NCBI GenBank assembly: GCA_039975855.1
Contig: JBDWGH010000002.1
Location: 806,001 to 870,000 of the forward strand
Length of the DNA: 64,000 nt
Direction of reading: 5' to 3'
Source of the DNA: Litorimonas sp039975855
Lineage (GTDB): Bacteria; Pseudomonadota; Alphaproteobacteria; Caulobacterales; Maricaulaceae
Shown here in pieces: positions 51,623 through 60,735 of this stretch. The notes beneath the pieces are model-generated. The model did no database searches and was not told where the DNA came from. It saw only the letters and a list, made by a program, of their open reading frames with translations. Both the position numbers and the translations under genes were made by a program. Numbering within the stretch: position 1 is the stretch's first letter; every line of letters starts with the position of its first letter.

Positions 51623-52441
51623 TCAGTCTTCGAGATAACGGTTTCTGATGCGGTTAATCTCTGCTTCGCTTAGGCCCACCTTGTCTTTAACATAGGTTTC
51701 TACACCACCTGAGTCGTCTAACATTCCGTCCAAGGCGGCGTTCAAAAACTCGGGTACAACACCAAACATGGGCCAAATTGCTTGTGCATCAATTGGTCGA
51801 CCGAAGCGTTTTGTAAACATCTCAGCGGCGGGTTCGATAATTTGGTCAATATCTACAGCCTCTAGGGTCATCATATAATCCGCCATGATGTCTTCACGAG
51901 ATACACCCAATACCGATTGGATAAGTGCACAGAGTGTACCCGTGCGGTCTTTCCCAGCAGCACAATGAACCAGAACGCCAGCGGTCTCACTGGTTTCAGC
52001 ATTCGCCATAAAACGCAGGGTATCAGCAAAAATTTTCTGAAAGCCAGCGTCATGAGGCCTCGCCGTATACGACCCCATCATATATCCATGCGCATCCTCA
52101 GCCGTATAAAGCTCATGTTCTAGGAAAGCTTCATGCGGCGCGACTTTGGCTTTTTTCGCTTCTGGAGCATCCGGATACTCATGAACATGCGGTGCAGGTG
52201 TTGGAAAGCGTGATGGTTGTTTTGCACGTTCCGGCGCATGACGAAGGTCGACGACCAAGTCGATCGCCAAATCACCAATCGCCAGCAAATCTTCCTCGCT
52301 TAAGGCGGCTAGGTGAGCGGATCGAAATAAACGCCCTGCCTTAACCGCACGGCCATCCAATCCGCTATATCCGCCAAAATCACGAAAGTTGTAGATAGTT
52401 TGAAAATCGTAATTCCGGGTTTCAAATGAAAGAAGGGACAT
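51623..52441 (-). CDS. tyrosine/dual-specificity protein phosphatase
   Basis: 272 aa. Cys-based phosphatase: active-site loop VHCAAGKDRTG (HC-x5-R, about residue 158) with the general acid region upstream, and the N-terminal NFRDFGGYSGLDGRAVKAGRLFRSAHLAALSEEDL typical of the Y_phosphatase3/IphP family. Acts on phosphotyrosine or lipid phosphates; target unknown. Starts at the ATG at 52441. Confidence 0.93.
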   Translation of the reverse strand: MSLLSFETRNYDFQTIYNFRDFGGYSGLDGRAVKAGRLFRSAHLAALSEEDLLAIGDLAIDLVVDLRHAPERAKQPSRFPTPAPHVHEYPDAPEAKKAKVAPHEAFLEHELYTAEDAHGYMMGSYTARPHDAGFQKIFADTLRFMANAETSETAGVLVHCAAGKDRTGTLCALIQSVLGVSREDIMADYMMTLEAVDIDQIIEPAAEMFTKRFGRPIDAQAIWPMFGVVPEFLNAALDGMLDDSGGVETYVKDKVGLSEAEINRIRNRYLED

Positions 52442-52503
52442 GAATGCTAGACTTTATGTTCTGGGGTTTAGAAACTCATACAGGAAACATTCGTGTCATC
52501 CCA

Positions 52504-52530
52504 TAAAAAAGACCTCGCCGAAGCGAAGCC
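52504..52530 (-). terminator. nrdB terminator with UUCG loop
   Basis: Minus strand: GGCTTCGC-TTCG-GCGAGGTC followed by TTTTTT; an 8-bp stem with a UUCG-type loop, about 50 bases after the nrdB stop. Confidence 0.8.
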
Positions 52531-52582
52531 TTGGATTTTCTTTTGGTGTTCGCTTTTGATCTATTAGCGGTTTCGAGAACGT

Positions 52583-53626
52583 TTACTCTGCAGCAGTCAA
52601 AGAACTGGCTTTACGAAATTCTGCAAACTTATCCCAAACACCTTCTTCCCCATGCCAGGTTCCGACTGTAGCACCTTTCGCATATTCTGTCGCTCGCGCT
52701 TCAAAGAAGTTCGCATGCTCAACGCCATTTGTGATTTCTGTCAACCATGGAAGCGGATGTTCTTCAATCCCGTATACTTTAGGAAGGCCTAGTTGGCCCA
52801 AACGCCAATCTGCAATGTAACGAATATACCGTTTTATATCTTCGGCAGTCATCCCCTCGACCGGACCCATCTCAAAGGCGAGGTCGATAAATTTATCTTC
52901 CAGCTTCACAACGGTCTGGCAACAATCAATGATGTCATCCGCGACGTCTTTGGTTAGCGCACCAGTTTCAGCTGCAAAGGTATGAAACAGTTTGATCATG
53001 CCTTCACAATGTAGGCTCTCGTCTCGGATCGACCAGGTAACGATTTGCCCCATGCCCTTCATTTTGTTCAGGCGTGGGAAATTCATGAGCATCGCAAATG
53101 AGGCGAACAATTGCAGACCTTCTGTAAAGCCGCCGAATACCGCCATGGATGTCAGGATATCTTTTTCTGTCTCTACACCGAATTTGCCAAGATAGTCATG
53201 CTTGGCCGCCATTTCCTCATATTCCATAAAGGCAGAGAACTCGCTGTCCGGCATTCCGATCGTTTCCAATAGCAGCGCGTAAGCTGCGATATGAATAGTC
53301 TCCATATTAGAGAATGACGCCAACATCATACGGACTTCTACTGGTTTAAACAGCGGCATGTAGTTTTCCATATAGTTCGCGCCGACTTCTACGTCGGATT
53401 GCGTGAAAAACCGGAAAATTTGTGTAAGCAGATTTTTCTCAATATCGGTCAGATTAATTGACCAGTCCTTGAGGTCTTCTCCCAAAGGCACCTCTTCCGG
53501 CATCCAATGGACTTGTTGTTGTTTTTGCCAGAAATCATAGGCCCAAGGGTAGCGAAACGGCTTGTAGGAAGTAGACGGAAGCAATAGCCCCGAAGACGAT
53601 TTCTCAAAATTACCCATTTTACCCAT
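52583..53626 (-). CDS. nrdB: ribonucleotide reductase class Ia beta subunit
   Basis: 347 aa radical-generating small subunit. Iron and tyrosyl-radical residues are visible: Asp in FTQSDVEVGANY, the METIHIAAY block (Glu, His and radical Tyr), ESLHCEG with Glu and His in the second half. The C-terminal tail for NrdA docking ends in TAAE. No nrdA is adjacent in this window. Two close ATGs (53626, 53617); GGGAG precedes the first. A possible NrdR box lies upstream at 53762. Confidence 0.95.
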   Translation of the reverse strand: MGKMGNFEKSSSGLLLPSTSYKPFRYPWAYDFWQKQQQVHWMPEEVPLGEDLKDWSINLTDIEKNLLTQIFRFFTQSDVEVGANYMENYMPLFKPVEVRMMLASFSNMETIHIAAYALLLETIGMPDSEFSAFMEYEEMAAKHDYLGKFGVETEKDILTSMAVFGGFTEGLQLFASFAMLMNFPRLNKMKGMGQIVTWSIRDESLHCEGMIKLFHTFAAETGALTKDVADDIIDCCQTVVKLEDKFIDLAFEMGPVEGMTAEDIKRYIRYIADWRLGQLGLPKVYGIEEHPLPWLTEITNGVEHANFFEARATEYAKGATVGTWHGEEGVWDKFAEFRKASSLTAAE

Positions 53627-53761
53627 GATGCGTCTCCCGCGATTCTCTGTCCTATGACGGGCTTAACCGCCGTGAAGTCCCTACAAAACCTTGAAAAGGC
53701 TATATTTTCGCGACTTAAGCCCAGCTCAAAACGCGACATATGCCGCTTTCCCCTGCAATCA

Positions 53762-53777
53762 CCACTACATCTAGTGG
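53762..53777. promoter_or_regulatory. NrdR-box-like palindrome
   Basis: CCACTACATCTAGTGG, a 16-bp near-palindrome with the cACTAnATnTAGTg pattern of NrdR boxes, 136 bp upstream of nrdB. NrdR usually binds two boxes; I do not find a second at the usual spacing, so this is moderate support. Confidence 0.5.
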
Positions 53778-53816
53778 CGCCAACCGCGCAAGGGAAGAGT
53801 TTGCTTCAGGCACAAT

Positions 53817-53912
53817 GTGACGCAGTTTTTTAAAGAACAAGATGAGCGCTTAACATTACCTGCGGAAGTTTGGAGACAAATCGGTGGAAAATCCAATCTA
53901 GAGATTGAGTAA
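53817..53912 (+). CDS. 31-codon ORF with AbrB-like segment, doubtful
   Basis: GTG start; product VTQFFKEQDERLTLPAEVWRQIGGKSNLEIE begins with Met in translation. The part RLTLPAEVWRQIG...LEIE resembles the swapped-hairpin of AbrB/MazE proteins, but it is short and lacks a clear SD. It may be a fragment or chance. Confidence 0.2.
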   Translation: MTQFFKEQDERLTLPAEVWRQIGGKSNLEIE

Positions 53913-53976
53913 ATGACAACGCCCCTATGCGAAATCGCCGCTATGCGCCTGCGCCGCGCCGCTCTATAAGCCGCAT

Positions 53977-55539
53977 ATGTTGAAACGCCTGATGACATTT
54001 TTCCGTCTGTTGCGGACCGGATGGGTCTTGATCCGCCATGACGCGCTTGTCCCGGCTGAATATGTATCGATGGTACCATGGCCGGTTCGATTTATCGGCG
54101 CGATCAGCCGCATTTTTTCCATTGGCAACCGTAAAGGCAATGCGGGCGAGCGTTTTGCGCGAGCGCTGCAAAACCTCGGGCCAGCTTACATTAAATTCGG
54201 TCAGATCTTAGCGACGCGCGGTGATATGTTTGATCCGGAATTTGCGCGCGGCCTCTCGGTTTTAAAAGACAAGGTTCCGCCCTTCCCGATGGAGAAAGCG
54301 GAAAGCATGATCGCCGCCGAATGGAGCGCGCCTTGGTCTAAACATCTTGCATCTTTGAGTGAACCTATCGCTGCCGCCTCCGTCGCCCAGGTCCATAAGG
54401 GCGTGCTACACAACGGCGACACCGTGGCCGTAAAAGTCCTACGCCCAAACATCGTCACGCGCATGACGAATGATATGAATGCCATCAGCATGGTTGCCAA
54501 TTTAGCCCATGCCGTCGTTCCCAATCTTCGCCGTTTAAGGCCCAAGGATTTCGTATCCGAGGCCCGCCGGGCCGTTATGTTAGAACTTGACCTTCGCCTG
54601 GAGGCTGCCGCGCAAAGCGAGCTTGCTGAGGTCGCAGAAGACACAGGCCTATTCCGCGTACCAGATCTATATTGGGATATGGTCGGCAAAGACGTCATGG
54701 TCAGTGAATGGATAGATGGCACTGCGCTCTCTGACGACGCAATTTTAGATCTCCCTGAGGCGCAAAGAAAAGCGTTGGCGACGAAAGCCATTCAATCCTT
54801 CCTTGCATCAACTTTCGAATATGGTGTGTTTCACGCGGATATGCATGAAGGTAATTTGATCATGGATGCGGACGGACAATTAGTCTTACTCGATTTTGGA
54901 ATTTTAGGGCGTTTGGGTGAAGAAGAAATCCGCTTTGAGATTGATACACTTTACGGTTTCCTACAGCGCGATTACTACAAAATCGCCCAAGTCCATTTCG
55001 ACATTGGTTATGTTCCGCCCAACCATAGCGTCGAAGAATTCGCCTCCGCACTCCGCGCTGTTGGTGAACCAATATTTGGTAAGCGCGCCGCAGATGTATC
55101 TATGTCCAAGGTCTTGATGCAACTGCTGGAAATTACTGAGATCTTTGACATGGAATTACAGCCTCAATTAATTCTTCTACAAAAAACCATGATGCAAGCC
55201 GAAGGTGTTGCGCGCCGCCTCGACCCGGAATTTGATATGTGGGAAGCGTCCCGTCCTGTGGTCGAAAAAGCTGTCCGCCGCGAAGTTGGCCCGGAGCGTT
55301 ACTTAAATGATTTCCTGGATGGTCTTGGCCGAACCCGCCGCACACTCTCAATCTTACCGGAAGCCACCGATAATATTGCCAAACTCGCTCAAGCTTGGGC
55401 GGACGGTGACGTGGATCTATCCCCCAGCCGCGTTGCGGTCAAAGAAAGACGTAAAAGAGATGCCCTTCGCCCGATTGCCTATGCGGGCGTCGGCGCAGCG
55501 ATAGCGCTCGGCGCGAGTTGGGCAGCTGCTCAGTTATAA
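53977..55539 (+). CDS. ubiB: ubiquinone biosynthesis kinase-like protein UbiB (ABC1 family)
   Basis: 520 aa. Atypical kinase needed for ubiquinone synthesis. The family KxGQ motif (GPAYIKFGQILATRGD), the Ala-rich loop EPIAAASVAQVHKG, the VAVKVLRP lysine, HADMHEGNLIM catalytic loop and LLDFGILGRL are intact. A C-terminal membrane helix (PIAYAGVGAAIALGASWAAA) anchors it. ubiE, usually next door, is absent here; downstream genes up to coaBC are accessory insertions. Confidence 0.95.
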   Translation: MLKRLMTFFRLLRTGWVLIRHDALVPAEYVSMVPWPVRFIGAISRIFSIGNRKGNAGERFARALQNLGPAYIKFGQILATRGDMFDPEFARGLSVLKDKVPPFPMEKAESMIAAEWSAPWSKHLASLSEPIAAASVAQVHKGVLHNGDTVAVKVLRPNIVTRMTNDMNAISMVANLAHAVVPNLRRLRPKDFVSEARRAVMLELDLRLEAAAQSELAEVAEDTGLFRVPDLYWDMVGKDVMVSEWIDGTALSDDAILDLPEAQRKALATKAIQSFLASTFEYGVFHADMHEGNLIMDADGQLVLLDFGILGRLGEEEIRFEIDTLYGFLQRDYYKIAQVHFDIGYVPPNHSVEEFASALRAVGEPIFGKRAADVSMSKVLMQLLEITEIFDMELQPQLILLQKTMMQAEGVARRLDPEFDMWEASRPVVEKAVRREVGPERYLNDFLDGLGRTRRTLSILPEATDNIAKLAQAWADGDVDLSPSRVAVKERRKRDALRPIAYAGVGAAIALGASWAAAQL

Positions 55540-55556
55540 CAAGGGGTTTACTGAAT

Positions 55557-56120
55557 ATGTCAGATAAGAATTTTTGGGCGATCATTGATGCTTCGATCTC
55601 AGAAGATCAATCTAAACAAGCCACGACGTTAGCAGCTGATCTTAGTCAGCTGAATAAGGATCAACTAATAGCCTTCGAGTCCTCTTATCGCTCGAAACTG
55701 GAAGCAGCTTATCGTTGGGACTTATGGGCTGCCGCTTATATCATCAATGGAGGATGCTCTGACGATGGGTTTGACTATTTTTGTGACTGGTTAATTTCGC
55801 GAGGCCAAGAAGTTTTTAATACCGCCCTAGAAAACCCCGAGTCTCTCATTGGTATCGCCACCCCTTGGGATACGGAATTTGAGGAATTTAGATATGTAAT
55901 GATGGACGTCATGTCAGACAAACATAAATCAGAATTCCCAATGCCAACAAAAGCTCGACCTATGTCACTTGCAGGTGAGGAATGGGATGAAGAAACCGTT
56001 GGAAACAAATATCCAAAGCTAGCGGCTTGGGTCGAAAACAATATTTCTGTTACACCAACTCAATCCAGAACGTTGACCCCTAAAGTCAGTTTCTGGAAAC
56101 GTCTTTTCGGAAAAACTTAA
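55557..56120 (+). CDS. DUF4240 domain protein
   Basis: 187 aa. Clear DUF4240 signature: FWAIIDASISEDQ and AAYRWDLWAAAYIINGGCSDDGFDYFCDWLISRGQEVFNTALENPESL. Biological role unknown; the family is widespread and often near mobile or immunity-type genes. Start ATG at 55557 is preceded by AAGGGG; the frame opens at 55518 inside ubiB. The sequence is AT-richer than ubiB, consistent with later gain. Confidence 0.85.
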   Translation: MSDKNFWAIIDASISEDQSKQATTLAADLSQLNKDQLIAFESSYRSKLEAAYRWDLWAAAYIINGGCSDDGFDYFCDWLISRGQEVFNTALENPESLIGIATPWDTEFEEFRYVMMDVMSDKHKSEFPMPTKARPMSLAGEEWDEETVGNKYPKLAAWVENNISVTPTQSRTLTPKVSFWKRLFGKT

Positions 56121-56210
56121 ACTCCATCTGTTCAAATATGTTTCTGGTGAGTCCGGGTTCTCTAACACAGTTTAGGACCACCAAACAGCGCGATATGTGA
56201 AGGAGACCTT

Positions 56211-56567
56211 GTGTCAGATCATCCGAACTCACTCGAAAAGATGTTGGCGATTTGGAATGCGAAAACATCTGAAGACATCGAACGCCTTACAGGTGAAGCA
56301 TTGGAAACAAACGTATATTTCGTTGACCCCAATTATAACATCTTAGGCCGCTCCGCCTTCATCGATATGGTCCACGCGGTTCAGGCTAAAATTCCAGGCG
56401 CGAAATATTCTCATGTCGGCAAAATAGACAGTCATCACAATCACCACCGATACCACTGGGCCATCCATATGGGAGACACTCAGATCATGGCGGGATTCGA
56501 CGTAACCGAGACAAATGACTCTGGAAAGGTCGTAAAAATCACAGGCTTTTTCGGCGAGTTGAATTAG
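56211..56567 (+). CDS. NTF2-like/SnoaL-fold protein
   Basis: 118 aa. Small cone-shaped fold: MLAIWNAKTSEDIERLTGEALETNVYFVDPNYNILGRSAFIDMVHAVQAKIPGAKYSHVGKID, then HRYHWAIHMGDTQIMAGFDVTETNDSGKVVKITGFFGEL. Function may be enzyme or binding; substrate unknown. The GTG at 56211 has AAGGAG six bases upstream, so I accept it. Confidence 0.82.
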   Translation: MSDHPNSLEKMLAIWNAKTSEDIERLTGEALETNVYFVDPNYNILGRSAFIDMVHAVQAKIPGAKYSHVGKIDSHHNHHRYHWAIHMGDTQIMAGFDVTETNDSGKVVKITGFFGELN

Positions 56568-56607
56568 ATTTGGGCCCGCGTCTACTTGGCGGGTAAAAGC
56601 CTAAATC
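56567..56607. terminator. inverted repeat at convergent gene ends
   Basis: GATTTGGGC (56567-56575) pairs with GCCTAAATC (56599-56607) with one G-U; an inner CCCGC/GCGGG strengthens the hairpin. It covers the stop codons of the NTF2-like and acyl-CoA synthetase genes, likely a shared terminator. Confidence 0.4.
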
Positions 56608-58136
56608 TGACGTCCCGTATCTTCCCAATACGCCGCTCTGAGGCGTTGTTTGAAAATCTTCCCGCTATCTTCACGTGGTAACTCATCGTGAATATCGAGT
56701 ATCTTTGGAATTTTAAATTTCGCAATCTTAACGGATAAAAAGCTCTGAATGTCCGACAGTGTAAGGGTCACTCCATCGACGCATTGGACTGCAGACACGA
56801 TTGTTTCGCCAAACTCTGCATGCGGCGCACCAAAAACGGCACAGTCGAATACTTCGGGCATTTCAATCAACGCAGCTTCGATTTCCGCAGGAAAGATGTT
56901 TGCGCCACCAGAAATGATCATGTCTTTCTTCCGGTCGCTAATGTAAAGGTAGCCTTCCTTATCCACATATCCAATATCGCCGACCGTCGCATGTTTGCCG
57001 TGCCGCTGACCTTTCAAATCCCCTTCGGTATTCGAGTAAGAAAAATCACCAAATTGAGGAAGGTCGATATAGATAGATCCAGGTTCACCAACTGGCATTT
57101 CTTCGCCAGCATCATTGATGATTTTTATAGACCCGCCCTCCAGAACCTTTCCAACGGAGCCTGGTTTACGCAAAGCTTCCTCAGAAGAGATCAGAGTAAT
57201 AAATCCTATTTCACTGGCACCGTAAGATTCGTAAAACACCGGTCCGAACCAATCGATCATCGCCCGTTTTACATCCGTCGGCCAGGCCGATCCCGTTGAG
57301 ATACCAAACTGGAAACTAGACACATCATATTTCTCTCGAATTTCCTCCGGCAGCTTAAGCAAGCGAACCATCATAGTCGGAACGAGGTAACAATGCGTGA
57401 TTTTGTACCGCTCAATATCGGCCAGAAATCCTTCTGGGTCGAACTTCGGCGCAATATAAAGTTCGGCATATCCTGCCGCGATGCACATCGTCGACAACGC
57501 ATTCGGCGCGCTATGGTATAAAGGCGCCGCGGTATAAAAACGATCTCCCGGCTTAAGATGCATCAGGCCCACCGCTAGCGCCTTGTATATCTCGTATCGG
57601 TCCGGACCTTCAGTGTTAAGCTCGCGGCGAATTCCTTTGGGTCGACCCGTACTTCCAGACGTATAAGCGAGCATGCCGCGCGCCTTAAGCGGGTCTTCTT
57701 GGTATAGATCCGCCTTGTCCAGAAGTTCAATTAGATTGATTTGCCCATCTACTATCCTAGCATCTACAGAATAGGCGCGGACCAGTTGCGGCGGTGTAGG
57801 GACGGATAAGACTGGGATGCTCAGCGCGGTTTCGCCGGAAAATTTGGCTGTTAGATCGCTGTGTCCTATCAGGACTTTCGCTTGAGCGTCATCCAAAATA
57901 TCAATGATCTCTGCCGCCGCACCATGCCAGTTCAACGTGACATAATAAGCGCCAACATATCGACAAGCTTCGACGATTTCCATGTAGAGGGTATCGTTGC
58001 GCAGTAACACGCCAACGGAATCATATGTATTCACCCCATGGTCTTTTAAAACGGAAGCAATGCGTTTTACGCGGTCTAGAAAATCTACCCGTGTTGTTTT
58101 TTGGCCACCGAAATAAAGGTCATTCTGCATAATCAT
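56601..58136 (-). CDS. acyl-CoA synthetase (AMP-binding)
   Basis: 511 aa adenylate-forming ligase that activates a carboxylic acid as the CoA thioester. P-loop-like YTSGSTGRPKGI, then FYESYGASEIG (A5), GDIGYVDKEGYLYISDRKKDMIISGGANIFPAEIE (A7-A8 hinge), and the catalytic Lys in EDSGKIFKQRLR. Substrate may be a medium or long fatty acid or an aromatic/steroid acid; uncertain. Not in an obvious operon. Confidence 0.92.
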   Translation of the reverse strand: MIMQNDLYFGGQKTTRVDFLDRVKRIASVLKDHGVNTYDSVGVLLRNDTLYMEIVEACRYVGAYYVTLNWHGAAAEIIDILDDAQAKVLIGHSDLTAKFSGETALSIPVLSVPTPPQLVRAYSVDARIVDGQINLIELLDKADLYQEDPLKARGMLAYTSGSTGRPKGIRRELNTEGPDRYEIYKALAVGLMHLKPGDRFYTAAPLYHSAPNALSTMCIAAGYAELYIAPKFDPEGFLADIERYKITHCYLVPTMMVRLLKLPEEIREKYDVSSFQFGISTGSAWPTDVKRAMIDWFGPVFYESYGASEIGFITLISSEEALRKPGSVGKVLEGGSIKIINDAGEEMPVGEPGSIYIDLPQFGDFSYSNTEGDLKGQRHGKHATVGDIGYVDKEGYLYISDRKKDMIISGGANIFPAEIEAALIEMPEVFDCAVFGAPHAEFGETIVSAVQCVDGVTLTLSDIQSFLSVKIAKFKIPKILDIHDELPREDSGKIFKQRLRAAYWEDTGRQI

Positions 58137-58273
58137 GTGTCTGGTCGGGTATTTTCGAGATGTAAATCTTCAATCTTGATTGCCTCTCATGTCAATCCAA
58201 CCGTCTATCCAAAACGAAAACATAGACGTTCGTCATGACCTTCTATTAACGTCTAACTTTCGGATTATATGGC

Positions 58274-58705
58274 CTAACCCGCCGCAATGTAATCGCGCAT
58301 CATCGCGGCTTCGCTTTCCGCAATAGCGATCTTGCGTTTGACGACATCGCCAATTGAAATCACCCCTTTGAGTGTATCCCCGTCCATTACTGGAACGTGT
58401 CGGATTTTGGAATTGTTCATCACTTCCATCACATCGTCCAAGCTAGCCGAAGAGGGAACGGTTAAAACCTTTGATGTCATAGATTTCGTGACGGGTTCGT
58501 CCCGGAAACCTGTTTCCTGCATCAAAGAGCGACGAACAATGTCACGCTCGGACAAAATTCCGGCGAGTTTCCCAGTTTCATCTGTGACCAGTACGGCTCC
58601 GATGTTTTTTTCATTGAGTAAGGCAATAGCCTCGCGAAGTTTAGCAGAATTTTCTACGGAATAAATTTCGCTGCCCTTATTTGACAGCATGTCATGTACG
58701 CTCAT
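58274..58705 (-). CDS. tandem CBS-domain protein
   Basis: 143 aa with two CBS motifs: SAKLREAIALLNEKNIGAVLVTDETGKLAGILSERDIVRR and SASLDDVMEVMNNSKIRHVPVMDGDTLKGVISIGDVVK. Likely binds adenosine nucleotides and regulates a partner, or modulates IMP-dehydrogenase-like enzymes. GGAGAG lies four bases before the ATG at 58705. pnuC lies upstream on the same strand. Confidence 0.93.
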   Translation of the reverse strand: MSVHDMLSNKGSEIYSVENSAKLREAIALLNEKNIGAVLVTDETGKLAGILSERDIVRRSLMQETGFRDEPVTKSMTSKVLTVPSSASLDDVMEVMNNSKIRHVPVMDGDTLKGVISIGDVVKRKIAIAESEAAMMRDYIAAG

Positions 58706-58799
58706 AAATCTCTCCAGAACGCACTTATATCATAATCTAACCTTCCTGTCCAAGATGCATGAAATTTGCCACCTTTAAAAACTGATCAAAATGAATTTA

Positions 58800-59363
58800 T
58801 CACGCTGACCGCGCGCTCATCTCAGATGACCATTTTCGGTAGGCGTATATCGCGTGCAACCAATAGGCCGCATATAGCACAGAGGTTAGAAAGAGGCCGC
58901 GGCTGATGAAGAGCGGAACAGCGATTGTATTGACGATCAACCAGAACCACCAATTTTCGATTTTTCGGTTCATCAATAAAATCTGACCAATCACGCTCCC
59001 GACAAGAAGCGCCGTGTCCCAACCGGGCGAATAGGCGTCAGTGAAGTTATAGAGCAATGAAGCATAAGCGATCCCAACCACAGCCCCAATCAAAACAGCG
59101 AATGTAAGTGTCGACGATTTCGTCCGAGTGATAGGAAGTTCTTTTTTGGTCCGCCCGCCAGCCCATTGATACCAACCGATCAATCCCGTGACGACAAAGA
59201 AACCTTGCAAGGTAACGTCAGCGTAGAGTTTGGCACCAAAGAAAAGAAACCCGAATAATACACACCCAATAATACCGACCCACCAAGTATGAACGCTGTT
59301 TCGGCCCGCCAAGAAGATTGCCGCTGCAACCATAACATTGGCAGAAATTTCCAAAACACTCAT
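58800..59363 (-). CDS. pnuC: nicotinamide riboside/vitamin transporter PnuC
   Basis: 187 aa, about seven TM helices. PnuC motifs: NVMVAAAIFLAGRNSVHTWWVGIIGCVLFGFLFF, LYADVTLQGFFVVTGLIGWYQW (the QxxF/ WxQW signature), and NRKIENWWFWLIVNTIAVPLFISRGL. Transports nicotinamide riboside or a related vitamin. ATG at 59363 has GGAGG ten bases upstream; the frame extends to 59384. No kinase gene adjoins, and I see no TPP or NAD riboswitch upstream. Confidence 0.9.
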   Translation of the reverse strand: MSVLEISANVMVAAAIFLAGRNSVHTWWVGIIGCVLFGFLFFGAKLYADVTLQGFFVVTGLIGWYQWAGGRTKKELPITRTKSSTLTFAVLIGAVVGIAYASLLYNFTDAYSPGWDTALLVGSVIGQILLMNRKIENWWFWLIVNTIAVPLFISRGLFLTSVLYAAYWLHAIYAYRKWSSEMSARSA

Positions 59364-59502
59364 ATGGGCTGGCCTCCTAGACATTCGTTTATTCGGTCAT
59401 GCGGACAGTTATATTCGAAGTCAATTTAGCAGCACGTTATGAGAACGCTCAGACCGCCATTACCCTTTGCACTCCCCTTCGCTCGCACCTAAACTCATTC
59501 GC

Positions 59503-60735
59503 ATGACGAAACGTGTACTTCTCATGATTGGTGGCGGAATTGCTGCGTACAAATCACTTCTTCTGATCCGCGAACTTGCGCGGCGCGGGATCGAAACGCA
59601 GGTTATTTTGACAAAAGGCGGCGCTGAATTTGTGACACCGCTTTCAGCTGGAGCCCTATCAGGAAAGACCGTTTTCACCGACCTTTGGGATTTGACACCA
59701 ACGGTCGAAGGTGAAGCCGAGATGGGTCATATCGAACTGTCCCGCTCTGCCGATATGATTGTCGTTGCGCCAGCCACCGCAAACCTGATGAGCCGCGCGG
59801 CTCATGGTGTCGCAGATGACCTGGCAACGACGACCCTTCTCGCGACCGACAAACGGGTGCTCTACGCCCCTGCCATGAACGTGCGAATGTGGGAAGCGGC
59901 GGCAACCCAGCGCAATGTCAAAACCTTGACCGCGGACGGCGCACTATTTATCGGACCTGATACAGGTGAAATGGCTTGCGGAGAATTTGGACCAGGACGC
60001 ATGGCTGAACCCGACGCCATTGCCGATGCCGTACAAGGCGCGCTAATGGGCGATATGACTCTCGACGGATTGCGCGCGGCAAAACCGCTAAAAGGACGCA
60101 AAGCCGTGGTGACTTCAGGGCCCACCCGCGAAGCGATTGACCCTGTACGCTACATTTCTAATCACTCATCTGGCTTGCAAGGCTATGCCATCGCGCAGGC
60201 TTTGGCGGATCAAGGCGCCGAAGTAACACTAGTCTCTGGCCCGACGGCCCTGCCCGCTCCGCATGGCGTGACGCGGGTGAATATTGAGAGCGCGCGCGAC
60301 ATGCTAGCCGCTGTTGAGAACGCTATGCCGTCCGACATATTTGTTTCTGTCGCGGCTGTTGCGGATTGGCGTCCCGCCACCCAGCACAACCAGAAAGCAC
60401 CCAAACCAAAAGATGGCATTCCTCCACTGGCTATGGTTGAAAACCCAGACATCCTCGCCACGATTTGTAAGTCGAGCGCCCGTCCCAAGCTCTGCATTGG
60501 TTTTGCCGCGCAAACCCATGATGTAGTCGAACTGGCTCGAGCAAAACGCACACGAAAAGGCTGCGATTGGATTGTGGCAAATGACGTTTCCGGCGATGTA
60601 ATGGGCGGACAACAAAATGCTGTCACAGTTGTAACAGAAGACGGCGACGAAACCTGGAGCCGGGCGGACAAACGCAACATTGCACGCCGGCTTGCCATAA
60701 AAATTGGAAAGGCTTTTGATGAAACACCTCATTAA
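59503..60735 (+). CDS. coaBC: bifunctional phosphopantothenoylcysteine decarboxylase/synthase
   Basis: 410 aa. CoaC half: VLLMIGGGIAAYKSLLLIRELARRGI, ELSRSADMIVVAPATANLMSR, APAMNVRMWE and the catalytic ACGEFGPGRM loop. CoaB half: GRKAVVTSGPTREAIDPVRYISNHSSGLQGYAIA, AAVADWRP and IGFAAQTHDV. Converts phosphopantothenate to phosphopantetheine in CoA synthesis. Start ATG at 59503; the frame opens at 59467. The next gene starts 17 bp before its stop. Confidence 0.95.
   Translation: MTKRVLLMIGGGIAAYKSLLLIRELARRGIETQVILTKGGAEFVTPLSAGALSGKTVFTDLWDLTPTVEGEAEMGHIELSRSADMIVVAPATANLMSRAAHGVADDLATTTLLATDKRVLYAPAMNVRMWEAAATQRNVKTLTADGALFIGPDTGEMACGEFGPGRMAEPDAIADAVQGALMGDMTLDGLRAAKPLKGRKAVVTSGPTREAIDPVRYISNHSSGLQGYAIAQALADQGAEVTLVSGPTALPAPHGVTRVNIESARDMLAAVENAMPSDIFVSVAAVADWRPATQHNQKAPKPKDGIPPLAMVENPDILATICKSSARPKLCIGFAAQTHDVVELARAKRTRKGCDWIVANDVSGDVMGGQQNAVTVVTEDGDETWSRADKRNIARRLAIKIGKAFDETPH

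Larger units (their letters stand above)
53627..53976. other. 350-bp divergent region, nrdB / ubiB
   Basis: Holds the nrdB promoter, one NrdR-like box (53762-53777), a 31-codon ORF (53817-53912) and short AT-rich tracts. I see no RNA gene. Transcription of ubiB likely starts between 53912 and 53976. Confidence 0.5.

Noticed and set aside
59385..59502. Search for a TPP or NAD riboswitch upstream of pnuC
   Set aside because: No THI-box or other recognised riboswitch sequence present; the gap is too short.
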